Assembly (NCBI RefSeq): GCF_900112575.1
Contig: NZ_FOMH01000010.1
Location: forward strand, 152,164-216,163
DNA: 64,000 nt
Direction: 5' to 3'
DNA from: Flavobacterium phragmitis
GTDB lineage: Bacteria; Bacteroidota; Bacteroidia; Flavobacteriales; Flavobacteriaceae
The notes beneath the pieces are model-generated. The model saw only the letters and a list, made by a program, of their open reading frames with translations. It ran no database searches and had not been told where the DNA came from. The position numbers and the translations under genes were made by a program. Shown one piece after another: positions 43,183-51,590 of this stretch; the stretch's first letter is position 1; each line of letters begins with the position of its first letter.

Positions 43183-43342
43183 ATATACAATTAGATTAAT
43201 ACCAAAATTAAACTGATTTGATTGTAAATTTCTTAAAAACAGATCGCAAAAAGTATAATTTGTGATTCTAATTTGAGACTTTAACTTGCATCTTTTCCAA
43301 TAACTTAATTATATTTTTTAACCTTAAAAAATCCTAAGTAAT

Positions 43343-43717
43343 ATGAAAATTGCCACCATTATTGTCCGTGTTTTAATTGGTCTTTTGTTGCTTTTTGCAT
43401 CGATCAGTTATTTTTTCCACCTGATGCCCGAACCGGAAACCACCGGAAATTTCAAAGCCTTTAATGTTGGTTTAATGGCTGCGACGTATTTAATGCCTCT
43501 AGCAAAATCAGTAGAGTTACTTTGTGGACTTGCCTTCGTAAGCGGTCGTTTTGTAACTCTTGCCAATATCCTGATTTTACCAATTACAATCAATATCCTT
43601 TTTATCAATTATTTTTTAGCTCCGGAAGGTCTTCCTATTGCGATTCTGCTCTTCGTTGGTAATATATTCCTGATATACAGATACTGGGATAATTACAGAA
43701 GTGTATTTACTCCTTGA
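43343..43717 (+). CDS. DoxX-family membrane protein
   Basis: 124 residues with four membrane helices (about 4-22, 45-64, 72-92 and 95-115). The DoxX pattern is present: RVLIGLLLLFASISYFFH, then YLMPLAKSVELLCGLAFVSGRF with the conserved glutamate, and an N-terminal arginine. DoxX proteins are small membrane proteins linked in some bacteria to redox and sulfur stress; a precise role cannot be given. Shares a bidirectional terminator with the convergent lipocalin gene. Confidence 0.8.
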   Translation: MKIATIIVRVLIGLLLLFASISYFFHLMPEPETTGNFKAFNVGLMAATYLMPLAKSVELLCGLAFVSGRFVTLANILILPITINILFINYFLAPEGLPIAILLFVGNIFLIYRYWDNYRSVFTP

Positions 43718-43741
43718 TTTAAAAACGGTTTCACAAAATAA

Positions 43742-43770
43742 AAACCCGACAGTTATTAACTGCCGGGTTT
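43742..43770. terminator. bidirectional terminator between DoxX and lipocalin genes
   Basis: AAACCCGACAGTT pairs with AACTGCCGGGTTT around ATT with flanking A and T runs. Confidence 0.85.
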
Positions 43771-43775
43771 ATTAT

Positions 43776-44321
43776 TTAATGTGCTTTATCGTGTTTTACC
43801 CAGACCAAATTAGATACATTGTATCCTATTTCCTGAGCTTTAATTAAAAAATCAGCTTTTATGCTTTCTGGCATTGTAGTTTCTCTGGAAAGAATCCACA
43901 TATAATCTAAACTTTTTCCAGCAACAAGGGCATATTTATAATTCTCATCTACTGCGATTACATTGTATCCAGAATAAAAAGGACCAAAAAATGAGACCTT
44001 AAGCATACCAATATTGTCTTTTTTGACAAATCTAGCTTTCCCGATGCTCTGTTCCCATTTGTCTTTTTTGACATTATAGCCCTTATTATCGACTTTTATG
44101 GTTCCATTCTCGTTAAGAGAATATTCAGCAGTAACATTATCTAAATCTTTTTCCCATTTGTAATCTAGCCTTGCTATTTCGTACCATCTGCCTAAATATT
44201 TAGCTTTGTCAAAATCAGTAACTGCTGTTGCATTTTTAGGAATAGTAGAACTACTGCAGGAATACAATAGGAAAGCGATTGTTGCTCCAAGTAACACAGG
44301 AGCTATATATTTATTTTTCAT
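43776..44321 (-). CDS. blc: lipocalin-family lipoprotein (Blc-like)
   Basis: 181 residues. Lipobox LLYSC (Cys about 22). The bacterial lipocalin signature follows: DFDKAKYLGRWYEIARLDY with the GxW motif, then NVTAEYSLNENGTIKV, GPFYSGYNVIAVDENYKYAL and the closing MWILSRE block. Bacterial lipocalins are outer-membrane-anchored and bind fatty acids or lysophospholipids, often induced in stationary phase or envelope stress. Convergent with the DoxX gene. Confidence 0.93.
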   Translation of the reverse strand: MKNKYIAPVLLGATIAFLLYSCSSSTIPKNATAVTDFDKAKYLGRWYEIARLDYKWEKDLDNVTAEYSLNENGTIKVDNKGYNVKKDKWEQSIGKARFVKKDNIGMLKVSFFGPFYSGYNVIAVDENYKYALVAGKSLDYMWILSRETTMPESIKADFLIKAQEIGYNVSNLVWVKHDKAH

Positions 44322-44430
44322 GATGTAATCTTTTTATTATCATAAAGATAACATCAGAACCTTACATCTAATTTACAAAATTTTTCTTCAAGTTTATATT
44401 TTTCAGGCATTAAATTTAGTCCAAAATAAA

Positions 44431-44459
44431 ACCCCGTTAGAACTTAGTTCCAACGGGGT
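44431..44459 (-). terminator. rho-independent terminator of lpd
   Basis: ACCCCGTTAGAAC and GTTCCAACGGGGT arms with a T-rich tail on the minus strand, 25 nt past the stop. Confidence 0.8.
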
Positions 44460-44483
44460 CTAAATAAAATTATTAAACGTAAA

Positions 44484-45887
44484 TTATACGTGTAAAGCTC
44501 TGTTTTCAGTTGCTGCTAATGCGGCCTCTTTTACCGCTTCCGCGAAAGTTGGGTGCGCATGGCTCATTCTTGAAATATCTTCAGCAGAAGCTTTGAATTC
44601 CATAGCCGTAACCGCTTCAGCAATTAAATCTGCTGTACGAGCACCAATCATATGAACTCCAAGGACCTCATCTGTTTTCTCATCAGCCAAGATTTTTACG
44701 AATCCGTCTAAGTCAGCACTTGCTCTTGCACGTCCTAACGCTTTGAAAGGGAAACTTCCTGATTTGTACGCAACTCCTGCAGCTTTTAATTGCTCTTCAG
44801 TTTGTCCAACTGCTGCAACTTCTGGCCAAGTATAAACTACACCCGGAATTAAGTTATAATCGATATGCGGTTTTTGACCTGCTAAAATTTCAGCAACCAT
44901 TACTCCTTCTTCCTCTGCTTTGTGCGCTAACATTGCTCCACGAACAACGTCTCCAATTGCATAGATATTTGGAGTACTAGTTTGTAAATGATCGTTTACT
45001 TCAACTTGTCCTCTTTCTGAAATTTTAACTCCAGCTTTGTCAGCATTTAATCCGTCTGTGTAAGGACGACGACCAACAGAAACTAATGAATAATCTCCTT
45101 CAAGAGTGATAGTTTCTCCTTTGGCATTTTCAGCTTGAACGACAACAGCATCACCGTTTCTTTCAACTGATTTTACTTTGTGAGAAACGTAGAATTTCAT
45201 TCCTTGTTTTTTCAACACTTTAGTCAATTCTTTAGAAAGCGCTCCGTCCATTCCTGGAATGATTCTGTCCATGAATTCCACTACAGAAACCTGAGCTCCT
45301 AAACGCAAGTAAACTTGTCCAAGCTCGATTCCGATAACTCCACCACCAATGATTACTAAGTGTTTTGGAACTTCTTTCAAAGCCAAAGCTTCAGTTGAAG
45401 TGATGATTCTTTCTTTATCAATTTTAATGAATGGTAAAGAAGATGGTTTTGATCCTGTAGCAATTACAGTATATTTTGCTTCAATAGTTTCTGAAGTTCC
45501 GTCAGCTTTTGCAACAGCAATGTGAGTTGCATCTACGAAAGAACCTAAACCATTGAAAACAGTGATTTTATTTTTATCCATTAAATAATTGATTCCGCCT
45601 ACAGTTTGATCTACAACAGCTTGTTTGCGGGCAATCATTTTCTCTAAATTGATTTTCACATCGCCAGAAACTTCGATTCCGTGATCTGCGAAATGAGCGA
45701 TTTCTGCATAATGGTGCGAAGATGATAATAATGCTTTTGAAGGAATACAACCTACGTTAAGGCAAGTTCCGCCTAATGAATTATATTTTTCTACAATTGC
45801 AGTTTTAAAACCTAATTGCGCGCAACGAATTGCTGATACATATCCTCCAGGACCTGAACCTATAATGACTACGTCAAATGAACTCAT
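44484..45887 (-). CDS. lpdA: dihydrolipoyl dehydrogenase
   Basis: 467 residues. FAD site VVIIGSGPGGYVSAIRCAQL, redox-active disulfide C42/C47 in GGTCLNVGCIPSK, NAD site IIGGGVIGIELGQVY, second FAD contact YAIGDVVRGAMLAHKAEEE, and the interface acid/base MSHAHPTFAEAVKEA. It reoxidises the lipoyl group of the pyruvate, 2-oxoglutarate or branched-chain dehydrogenase complexes, or of the glycine cleavage system. It stands alone with its own promoter and terminator, so it is probably the shared E3. Confidence 0.96.
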   Translation of the reverse strand: MSSFDVVIIGSGPGGYVSAIRCAQLGFKTAIVEKYNSLGGTCLNVGCIPSKALLSSSHHYAEIAHFADHGIEVSGDVKINLEKMIARKQAVVDQTVGGINYLMDKNKITVFNGLGSFVDATHIAVAKADGTSETIEAKYTVIATGSKPSSLPFIKIDKERIITSTEALALKEVPKHLVIIGGGVIGIELGQVYLRLGAQVSVVEFMDRIIPGMDGALSKELTKVLKKQGMKFYVSHKVKSVERNGDAVVVQAENAKGETITLEGDYSLVSVGRRPYTDGLNADKAGVKISERGQVEVNDHLQTSTPNIYAIGDVVRGAMLAHKAEEEGVMVAEILAGQKPHIDYNLIPGVVYTWPEVAAVGQTEEQLKAAGVAYKSGSFPFKALGRARASADLDGFVKILADEKTDEVLGVHMIGARTADLIAEAVTAMEFKASAEDISRMSHAHPTFAEAVKEAALAATENRALHV

Positions 45888-45914
45888 AGTATTTTGTTTT
45901 TATTTTAGCGGTTA

Positions 45915-45922
45915 CAAAATTA
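45915..45922 (-). promoter_or_regulatory. lpdA promoter, -7 element TAATTTTG
   Basis: Exact TANNTTTG match on the minus strand, 28 nt upstream of the ATG. The -33 element is not clear. Confidence 0.45.
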
Positions 45923-45932
45923 AGCAATAAAG

Positions 45933-46062
45933 TTCTGTTTAAAGTTTAATTTTCAATGTTTTTTGCGTGAAATTTTGAGTTGGGGTTTTCTGCTACGAAG
46001 GCTCTAAGACGCAAAGTTTTTTTGTTTTTTTAATCTCGCAAAGACGCAGAGTCGCAAAGTTT
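45933..46062 (+). repeat. 130-bp direct repeat, left copy
   Basis: Starts TTCTGTTTAAAGTTTAATTT and ends GACGCAGAGTCGCAAAGTTT. It aligns with 50092-50218 almost base for base apart from short indels. The two copies bracket the outer-membrane protein gene and the two LuxR-type genes. Confidence 0.8.
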
Positions 46063-46092
46063 TTTTTGTAAAAGTGTTGAATCAATAGTGTC

Positions 46093-46150
46093 CAGCTTTA
46101 GCTGGATGGTAAATATTATTACAAAGTTGAAAAAGGCTTTAGCCAAACTA
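46093..46150 (-). repeat. dispersed repeat GCTAAAGCC...CCAGCTAAAGCTGGA, copy 2
   Basis: TCCAGCTTTAGCTGGA and GGCTTTAGCC on the + strand are the reverse complement of the unit at 19312-19390. The remainder of the gap to 46373 is AT-rich with no gene seen. Confidence 0.65.
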
Positions 46151-46372
46151 GCGCAGATTGGAATAAAACCCATTTCCATGTTAAATCTTATTCTTCCAAC
46201 TAAAATTGGGATGAAGCCTAAAAAAAATTACATAATATTTTAAACACTTGAAACAAGTCATTTAAAATTGAACTCATAAAACTGAACATCTTAATGTAAT
46301 TATAAACAACTACAATTCCATCAAGATACACAGTCAGGTGCATTCTTATTTTTTATGCTGATATAAAACTTA

Positions 46373-47986
46373 TTATTTTGATTTGGCAATTGAAATTCTC
46401 CAATACATTCCGATTTGTAATAATGACTGTTTTTCTGATGAATTATAAGCATTTGGATATTGTATTTCTCCTGCACAAGGATAATTGGGAGCATATCGTA
46501 TTAACATTCCAAACCATGCATAATTCATGCTTAATTCATACGAAAATACATTTTGAGGCATCTCGTTAAGAAAAGATAGATTTTCTTTAAAGGCGGAGAG
46601 TTCCACAAATTTGTATTTAATTCCTACGCCATATTTTAGTGTATTATAATCATACTTAGAATAAGTTGTTCCGTCTATAAGTATTTCAGCGGCATCATAT
46701 TTATCCTCACCAGTTCTTACTTCATAAGCTCCTTTAAGAATTAACTGCAAAGCATGCCCAATTTTAACATTAAAGTTCCCTCCATAATTCATCATATCTC
46801 CAGTATTTGAACTAAATGCCAAAAGACCATAATTAAAAAACGGATTAACATTAAAACCAATGAATCTATCATGAAAGAACTTTGCATCAAGTCCGATACT
46901 AAAATTTGTTGGATTTGTTGTTGAATTCTCACTTCCAGGATTGAAGCCTTTCCCATTATAATTTGTAACCACTGGTATGCTCTGATAATTTGCTCCTAAA
47001 AGTCCCCTAAGAACAAAAGGATATTCTTCATCATCATAATCGCCATCTGTTGCACCAACAAGAGCTGCACCTATACCTACAACTCCTCCTAAACCAGCAA
47101 CTGTAATTTCATCTTCCTGTCGATTTATGTCACTTTGGGCTTTTGCTCGCTCACGCAATTGTCTTGACTCTTCACTCTCTACATATGTAGATGAACTATT
47201 GGAGTTTGAATTACTTTTTGTTGTATCCGATTTTTTGTTATCTTTTGAACTTATTTTTTCTTTTGTGCCAAGATTCTTTAATTCTATCTCTATTTCATCA
47301 ACAGCATTTTCCATCTTATTAAGATTGTACTCTACTTCTTTTCTATTGCTTTCTTCAAATGTATAGGTATAAGCGACACTATTCATTGCGGTATTAAAAC
47401 TTGAGCTGTATTTTCTGTATTCATCTTTCAAAGCTTCCAACCTTGATTTATCAATATTTTCTCCTGTAATGTTTGAAGAAGCACTTATTAATGAATTGTA
47501 CTTTTGACTTATACTCTGTGCCTCCTCACGATATCCTTTTAGTTGAACACTTATATCATTGTTATTCTCTTTTTTCTCATTTTTTTTGCTATTGTAATCT
47601 ACATATTGAATATTATATATTCTTGTCATTTCATAGCCGTTATACCACTGACTAGCGTTCCATTCTTTAACTCCTGATTTATCTAAATCAATAGTTACAT
47701 CTTCTGTATTTATCGTTCCATCATTTCCTTTGTAATCAAATTTAAACTTTACAGAGCAGTTTTCTTTTGCTGTAGGATTATAAAATCGATAGTACGATTG
47801 CCCGCAAGAACCACCTTTTCTATCGTGTATTTGATATTTGAATGATATTTGAACATCATTATTATATCCTAAACTATAAACACTGTACCATTTACCCCAT
47901 GCATAGGTACAAGGATTATCTTGAGAATGTAGCTTTTGGTTTAACACACATAACACTACGGTTATTAGTAAGAGTTTTAGTTTCAT
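46373..47986 (-). CDS. outer-membrane beta-barrel protein with N-terminal extracytoplasmic domain and coiled coil
   Basis: 537 residues with a signal peptide (MKLKLLLITVVLCVLNQKLHSQ). Residues about 25-130 form a beta-rich, disulfide-capable domain (NPCTYAWGKWY, GGSCGQSYYRFYN). About 135-290 is helical and coiled-coil-like, ending in a Ser/Asn/Lys linker (SDTTKSNSNSNSSSTYVES). A Gly-rich segment VAGLGGVVGIGAALVGATDG follows, then strand-like alternation to the C-terminus (LRGLLGANYQSIPVV, LIRYAPNY, QIGMYWRISIAK), as in OmpA/OprF-like barrels. Family not named. Same strand as the two LuxR-type genes upstream. Confidence 0.7.
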   Translation of the reverse strand: MKLKLLLITVVLCVLNQKLHSQDNPCTYAWGKWYSVYSLGYNNDVQISFKYQIHDRKGGSCGQSYYRFYNPTAKENCSVKFKFDYKGNDGTINTEDVTIDLDKSGVKEWNASQWYNGYEMTRIYNIQYVDYNSKKNEKKENNNDISVQLKGYREEAQSISQKYNSLISASSNITGENIDKSRLEALKDEYRKYSSSFNTAMNSVAYTYTFEESNRKEVEYNLNKMENAVDEIEIELKNLGTKEKISSKDNKKSDTTKSNSNSNSSSTYVESEESRQLRERAKAQSDINRQEDEITVAGLGGVVGIGAALVGATDGDYDDEEYPFVLRGLLGANYQSIPVVTNYNGKGFNPGSENSTTNPTNFSIGLDAKFFHDRFIGFNVNPFFNYGLLAFSSNTGDMMNYGGNFNVKIGHALQLILKGAYEVRTGEDKYDAAEILIDGTTYSKYDYNTLKYGVGIKYKFVELSAFKENLSFLNEMPQNVFSYELSMNYAWFGMLIRYAPNYPCAGEIQYPNAYNSSEKQSLLQIGMYWRISIAKSK

Positions 47987-48312
47987 AAGAGTTTGATTGC
48001 TAGTTACTGCTAAAAAAATCGGTTTTTAAATTTGTATGACAAATTTCTTTTTGGTTTTTATTTTGGATGTTTTATAAATTTTATATTAATCATTTGTTGC
48101 ATTGTAAGACTCAATTACATTACTCAAGATTAAATGACAATACAACAAATTTGGAAACAGCAATGTTTAATTGTATTAACATTACCTGTTTCATAAAAAA
48201 GCAGTTTTTATTAGTTAAAAGAAATTTTGATTAAAGAAATAGAGGCATTTGAACAACGATTGCAATTTCGACATGAATTAAACATCAGTCAATCCCCCAT
48301 AAGAGGGATATT
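47987..48312. other. AT-rich spacer, no gene seen
   Basis: 326 bp between the outer-membrane protein start and the first LuxR-type gene. It contains only a weak dyad (ATCCC/GGGAT near 48293-48311) that could terminate the minus-strand regulator gene. Whether the barrel gene is transcribed from within this spacer is unknown. Confidence 0.4.
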
Positions 48313-49083
48313 TTACAAAAACAGTTTATAAGGCAAAAGTTCAACGAATTTCTTCACTTTCAATTTTTGAAAGATTCTTTTGCGGTGTGTTTTTATGGTT
48401 TCAACAGTAACAAAAAGAAGATCTGCTATCTGTCTGCTTTCGTGACCATCAATTATTTTTTCAAGTATTATCTTTTCCTGACTGGTAAGCAGTGAGAAAA
48501 GATGATAATGGTTGAGAAGAAAATTTCGGTTATTGAGCAATTGTTTGATCTGTTTTAAATAAAAATCAATTTCGTCATCATTAAATTGAAGCTGTATAGA
48601 AGTGCTACCGCTTTTAGCATCCTTCAAAAGTGTAAAAATTGGTGGTCTATTTAATGAAATTGTCGTACTACTTTTGGTTTCTTTTTGCAAAAGCCAGTTT
48701 ACTGCTTGTTGTTCATAAGCAAAATAACCGCAATTGACAGGTGCGTTGCCATTTTCAAACACTTCTGCTATAGAATGCATTGCGGCAAGATCTACACTGA
48801 TCAATTTAGCTACTTTTCGCTTTTCTTTTCCGCCTTTAGTAGCGGGCATATTCATAAATCTATCTATCCATAGTTGCTCATTGGGCGAAATAATGTGATT
48901 AAAATTAGAACAATCCCACAAAGTATATTCCGGGCTCACTTGCTCATAAATACGCTGAAAATTTTTAAGAGCATTAGAAAAATCATCAGAAGAATTGCAC
49001 ACATGAAAATCGCCTTTGAGAATACCTAAACTAGCGATATATTCAACAGAAAATTTTGAGGATTTATGCAGATTTTGAGACAT
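48313..49083 (-). CDS. LuxR-type regulator with N-terminal STAS/SpoIIAA-like domain, paralogue A
   Basis: 256 residues. C-terminal HTH_LuxR (about 195-256): LTSQEKIILEKIIDGHESRQ, then IADLLFVTVETIKTHRKRIF and QKLKV. The N-terminal 130 residues have no receiver aspartate. The pattern YTLWDCSNFNHI, KVAKLISVDLAAMHSIAEVF and GYFAYEQQAVNWLL resembles SpoIIAA/STAS-like ligand or partner-binding folds (inference). A helical linker joins the two. So this is not a two-component regulator; it should sense a small molecule or a protein. The neighbouring paralogue B shares the HTH almost exactly. Confidence 0.8.
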   Translation of the reverse strand: MSQNLHKSSKFSVEYIASLGILKGDFHVCNSSDDFSNALKNFQRIYEQVSPEYTLWDCSNFNHIISPNEQLWIDRFMNMPATKGGKEKRKVAKLISVDLAAMHSIAEVFENGNAPVNCGYFAYEQQAVNWLLQKETKSSTTISLNRPPIFTLLKDAKSGSTSIQLQFNDDEIDFYLKQIKQLLNNRNFLLNHYHLFSLLTSQEKIILEKIIDGHESRQIADLLFVTVETIKTHRKRIFQKLKVKKFVELLPYKLFL

Positions 49084-49132
49084 ACTTTAGAATTATGTGT
49101 TTTGTAAAAAATATGAAAAACCGTGGTCTTCC

Positions 49133-49891
49133 TTACAAAAACAATTTATAAGGCAAAAGTTCTGTGAATCTTCTCACTTTCAGTTTCTGAAAAATATTTT
49201 TGCGGTGGGTTTTTATGGTATCTACAGTAACAAAAAGAAGATCTGCTATCTGTCTGCTTTCGTGACCATCAATTATTTTTTCAAGTATTATCTTTTCCTG
49301 GCTAGTAAGCAGTGAGAAAAGATGATAATGATTAAGCAGAAAATTACGGTTATTCAACAGTTGCTTAATCTGTTTTAAATAAAAATATAACTCCTCATTT
49401 TTAAATTGAAGATGCAAGGTTGTATTTTCATTTTCTGTGTCATTTGAATACTTAATGATAGGCGCTGAGGGTGGTGTGATACTTTTTTCCTTTTTCTGCA
49501 ACATCCAGTCTATAGCTTGCTTTTCATGTGCAAAAAAACCTGGCTGAAAACCAGTTCTATTATCTTCAAAAAGATCAGCAATAGAAAGCATAGCCAACAC
49601 ATCTGGACTGGTTATAATACTAACTTTTTTTGTTGTACCTTTTTCCCAACTTGGTACATTAAGAAAATCATTTGTCCATTCTTGCTCATCTGAATTAATA
49701 ATATGTTTAAAATTAGTATTGTCCCATAAGGTATACTTTGGCAATACTCTATCATATACTTCCTTAAATTTTTTTATGGCATTGATATACGCTTCAGATG
49801 TTTCGCAATGCAAGAATGAACCTTTAAGAATACCTGCATCGTGATTATAATCAATAGCAAAGTTTTTTGTAGAGTAAAGGTTTTCTCCCAT
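49133..49891 (-). CDS. LuxR-type regulator with N-terminal STAS/SpoIIAA-like domain, paralogue B
   Basis: 252 residues, same layout as paralogue A: N-terminal domain (YTLWDNTNFKHIINSDEQEW, KVSIITSPDVLAMLSIADLF, GFFAHEKQAIDWML), linker QLKQIKQLLNNRN-like helix and C-terminal LuxR HTH. Between A and B the last 80 residues are nearly identical, with a 77-bp block of identical DNA (48404-48480 and 49224-49300), while the N-terminal halves are only moderately similar. The pair should bind the same DNA but answer different signals (inference). Starts in a 391-bp region rich in repeats. Confidence 0.8.
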   Translation of the reverse strand: MGENLYSTKNFAIDYNHDAGILKGSFLHCETSEAYINAIKKFKEVYDRVLPKYTLWDNTNFKHIINSDEQEWTNDFLNVPSWEKGTTKKVSIITSPDVLAMLSIADLFEDNRTGFQPGFFAHEKQAIDWMLQKKEKSITPPSAPIIKYSNDTENENTTLHLQFKNEELYFYLKQIKQLLNNRNFLLNHYHLFSLLTSQEKIILEKIIDGHESRQIADLLFVTVDTIKTHRKNIFQKLKVRRFTELLPYKLFL

Positions 49892-50091
49892 AATGATTTC
49901 ATTAATAAACTAAAAACTACATGAAAAGTATTATATGAAGCTAATATTATGAAACTCATATTAGTTAAAACATCTTAAAACGCTATAATTATATTAAAAT
50001 AAGACATAATTGCGTAGTTATAATATGAACTTTGCTTTTGTTGTTTTCTAACGTTTTCTTGAAGTTTTTTAAAGAGAAAAGAATTGAAAAA

Positions 50092-50218
50092 TTCTGTTTA
50101 AATTTTAATTTTCAATGTTTTTGCGTGAAATTTTGGGTGGAGGTTTCTGCCACGAAGGCTCTAAGGCACAAAGTTTTTTTGATTTTTTATCTCGCAAAGA
50201 CGCAGAGCCGCAAAGTTT
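50092..50218 (+). repeat. 130-bp direct repeat, right copy
   Basis: Starts TTCTGTTTAAATTTTAATTT and ends GACGCAGAGCCGCAAAGTTT; counterpart of 45933-46062. It lies in the gap between the LuxR-type gene B and the ParE toxin gene. The rest of that gap holds no gene. Confidence 0.8.
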
Positions 50219-50282
50219 ATACACAAACTTTTCGAAATTAAAAAACCTTTGAACCTTGTCTCTCTATACCTTTGTACCTTCA

Positions 50283-50573
50283 CTAAGGTTTCTTTTGAGG
50301 GTTTCTAGAAGTATGAAATACGGAATAAATAATTATTTCATTTCCGATAATCTCATAAATGATAACAAATGGAAATTTAACCAAAGTCATTTCTCTATAA
50401 CCTGGCTGTTTTTTAATTTCGAATAACTCTGGATTTGTCTTCAGAACCTTAAGATAAGATCTTAAATAAGTTAGAAATTGTTTTCCTAAACCTTTACTTC
50501 TGCTTTCGTAAAATTCAATGGATTCTTCAATTTCTTTTTCTGCTAATGGTAAAATTTTAATTTTAAAAACCAT
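50283..50573 (-). CDS. RelE/ParE-superfamily toxin
   Basis: 96 residues from ATG 50573; an ATG at 50582 adds three residues. ParE-type fold: VFKIKILPLAEKEIEESIEF, YESRSKGLGKQFLTYL, the basic KKQPGYREMTLVKFPFVIIY core and the C-terminal IIIYSVFHTSRNP strand. ParE proteins poison gyrase, while RelE proteins cut mRNA on the ribosome; the motif set here is closer to ParE. The start overlaps the end of the antitoxin gene by 11 nt, the usual antitoxin-first layout. Confidence 0.88.
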   Translation of the reverse strand: MVFKIKILPLAEKEIEESIEFYESRSKGLGKQFLTYLRSYLKVLKTNPELFEIKKQPGYREMTLVKFPFVIIYEIIGNEIIIYSVFHTSRNPQKKP

Positions 50574-50808
50574 ACTTAGCATTCAGTCGTTGCTCTGCTT
50601 CTTCCCAAGTATTTGCTTCTATTTCTCCAGACAAATATTTTTCTCTTTCTTCAGCAACTTTATTGTAATGCGAATCTGGAACAATTGACTCTTTCTCATC
50701 GTGCTTAATGGCATCAAAAACACTTTCCAAAATTTCTAGTTTTGAATCGTCATCAATGAATTTGCCAAAATCTTTTATGAGCTTAAGTCTTAATTCCTTC
50801 GTTTCCAT
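50563..50808 (-). CDS. antitoxin (addiction module component family)
   Basis: 81 residues from the ATG at 50808; an upstream ATG at 50829 gives 88. It is helical and charged: ELRLKLIKDFGKFIDDDSKL, then a C-terminal toxin-wrapping tail YLSGEIEANTWEEAEQRLNA, which fits the PF09720-type unstable antitoxins paired with RelE/ParE toxins. It probably neutralises the downstream toxin and represses the shared promoter, although no HTH or ribbon-helix-helix is obvious. Confidence 0.82.
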   Translation of the reverse strand: METKELRLKLIKDFGKFIDDDSKLEILESVFDAIKHDEKESIVPDSHYNKVAEEREKYLSGEIEANTWEEAEQRLNAKYGF

Positions 50809-50934
50809 TTTGCTATTGTTTAAACTCAAATTTAAGATTTATAATGATTCAATTATGTTAAAACTTTTTTGCCACAAAGACACCAAGTCTCAAAATAAAA
50901 ACTTAGAATCTTAGTAACTCAGAACCTTAGTATC

Positions 50935-51393
50935 TTAGAACGAAATCACTGTAGAATTCTTCACTTCACTAATCATAAACATGCTTTGCGTACTGCCTAT
51001 ATGCTGTAACGAAGTTAATTTAGTTACTAAAAATTCCCTGTAAGCTTCCATATCCTTTACTAGGACTTTTAGAATATAATCGTAATCGCCGCTTACGTGA
51101 TGACATTCTAAAACCTCGTGTAGTTTAATGACTTCGCTTTCAAATTTGGTTAGAAATTCTTTGGTATGCTGAATGAGTTTTAAATGGCAGAAAACGACAA
51201 ATCCTTTTTCAATCTTGGATTTATCAACTAAGGCTACGTAGTTTTTTATTATGCCTTCGCGCTCTAACTTTTTGATTCGTTCGTATACTGCTGTAACCGA
51301 AAGATCAAGTTTTAATGATAATTCTTTGGTTGTTTTTTTACTGTCGGTTTGTAGTAAAACCAAGAGTTTTTTATCGATTTGGTCTAAAGTCAT
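50935..51393 (-). CDS. Lrp/AsnC-family transcriptional regulator
   Basis: 152 residues. N-terminal HTH (LDQIDKKLLVLLQTDSKKTT, LDLSVTAVYERIKKLEREGI) and a C-terminal RAM/AsnC ligand domain (HEVLECHHVSGDYDYILKVL, LTSLQHIGSTQSMFMISEV). It should bind an amino acid as an octamer. It is divergent from the Cys/Met-metabolism PLP gene across 394 bp, the arrangement expected if it controls that gene. Confidence 0.93.
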   Translation of the reverse strand: MTLDQIDKKLLVLLQTDSKKTTKELSLKLDLSVTAVYERIKKLEREGIIKNYVALVDKSKIEKGFVVFCHLKLIQHTKEFLTKFESEVIKLHEVLECHHVSGDYDYILKVLVKDMEAYREFLVTKLTSLQHIGSTQSMFMISEVKNSTVISF

Positions 51394-51590
51394 TTTCAGT
51401 TGATGTTTTTTGGTTGATAGTTATTGAAATGAAAGAAAATCTATTGAATCAAGTTTTTCATATCAAATTTAGACTAAAAATCAATAAAAATATACTTTCA
51501 TAGTTTTAAAATCTAATTATTTATTTTACAGTTGATTATTTTTCTAAATAGATCTTATTTTGAACAGAATTTCTTTTGAAAATGAGTGCC

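Noticed and set aside
48313..49891. Two-component response regulators
   Set aside because: Neither protein has the receiver-domain acidic pocket or phospho-acceptor aspartate, despite the LuxR-type HTH.
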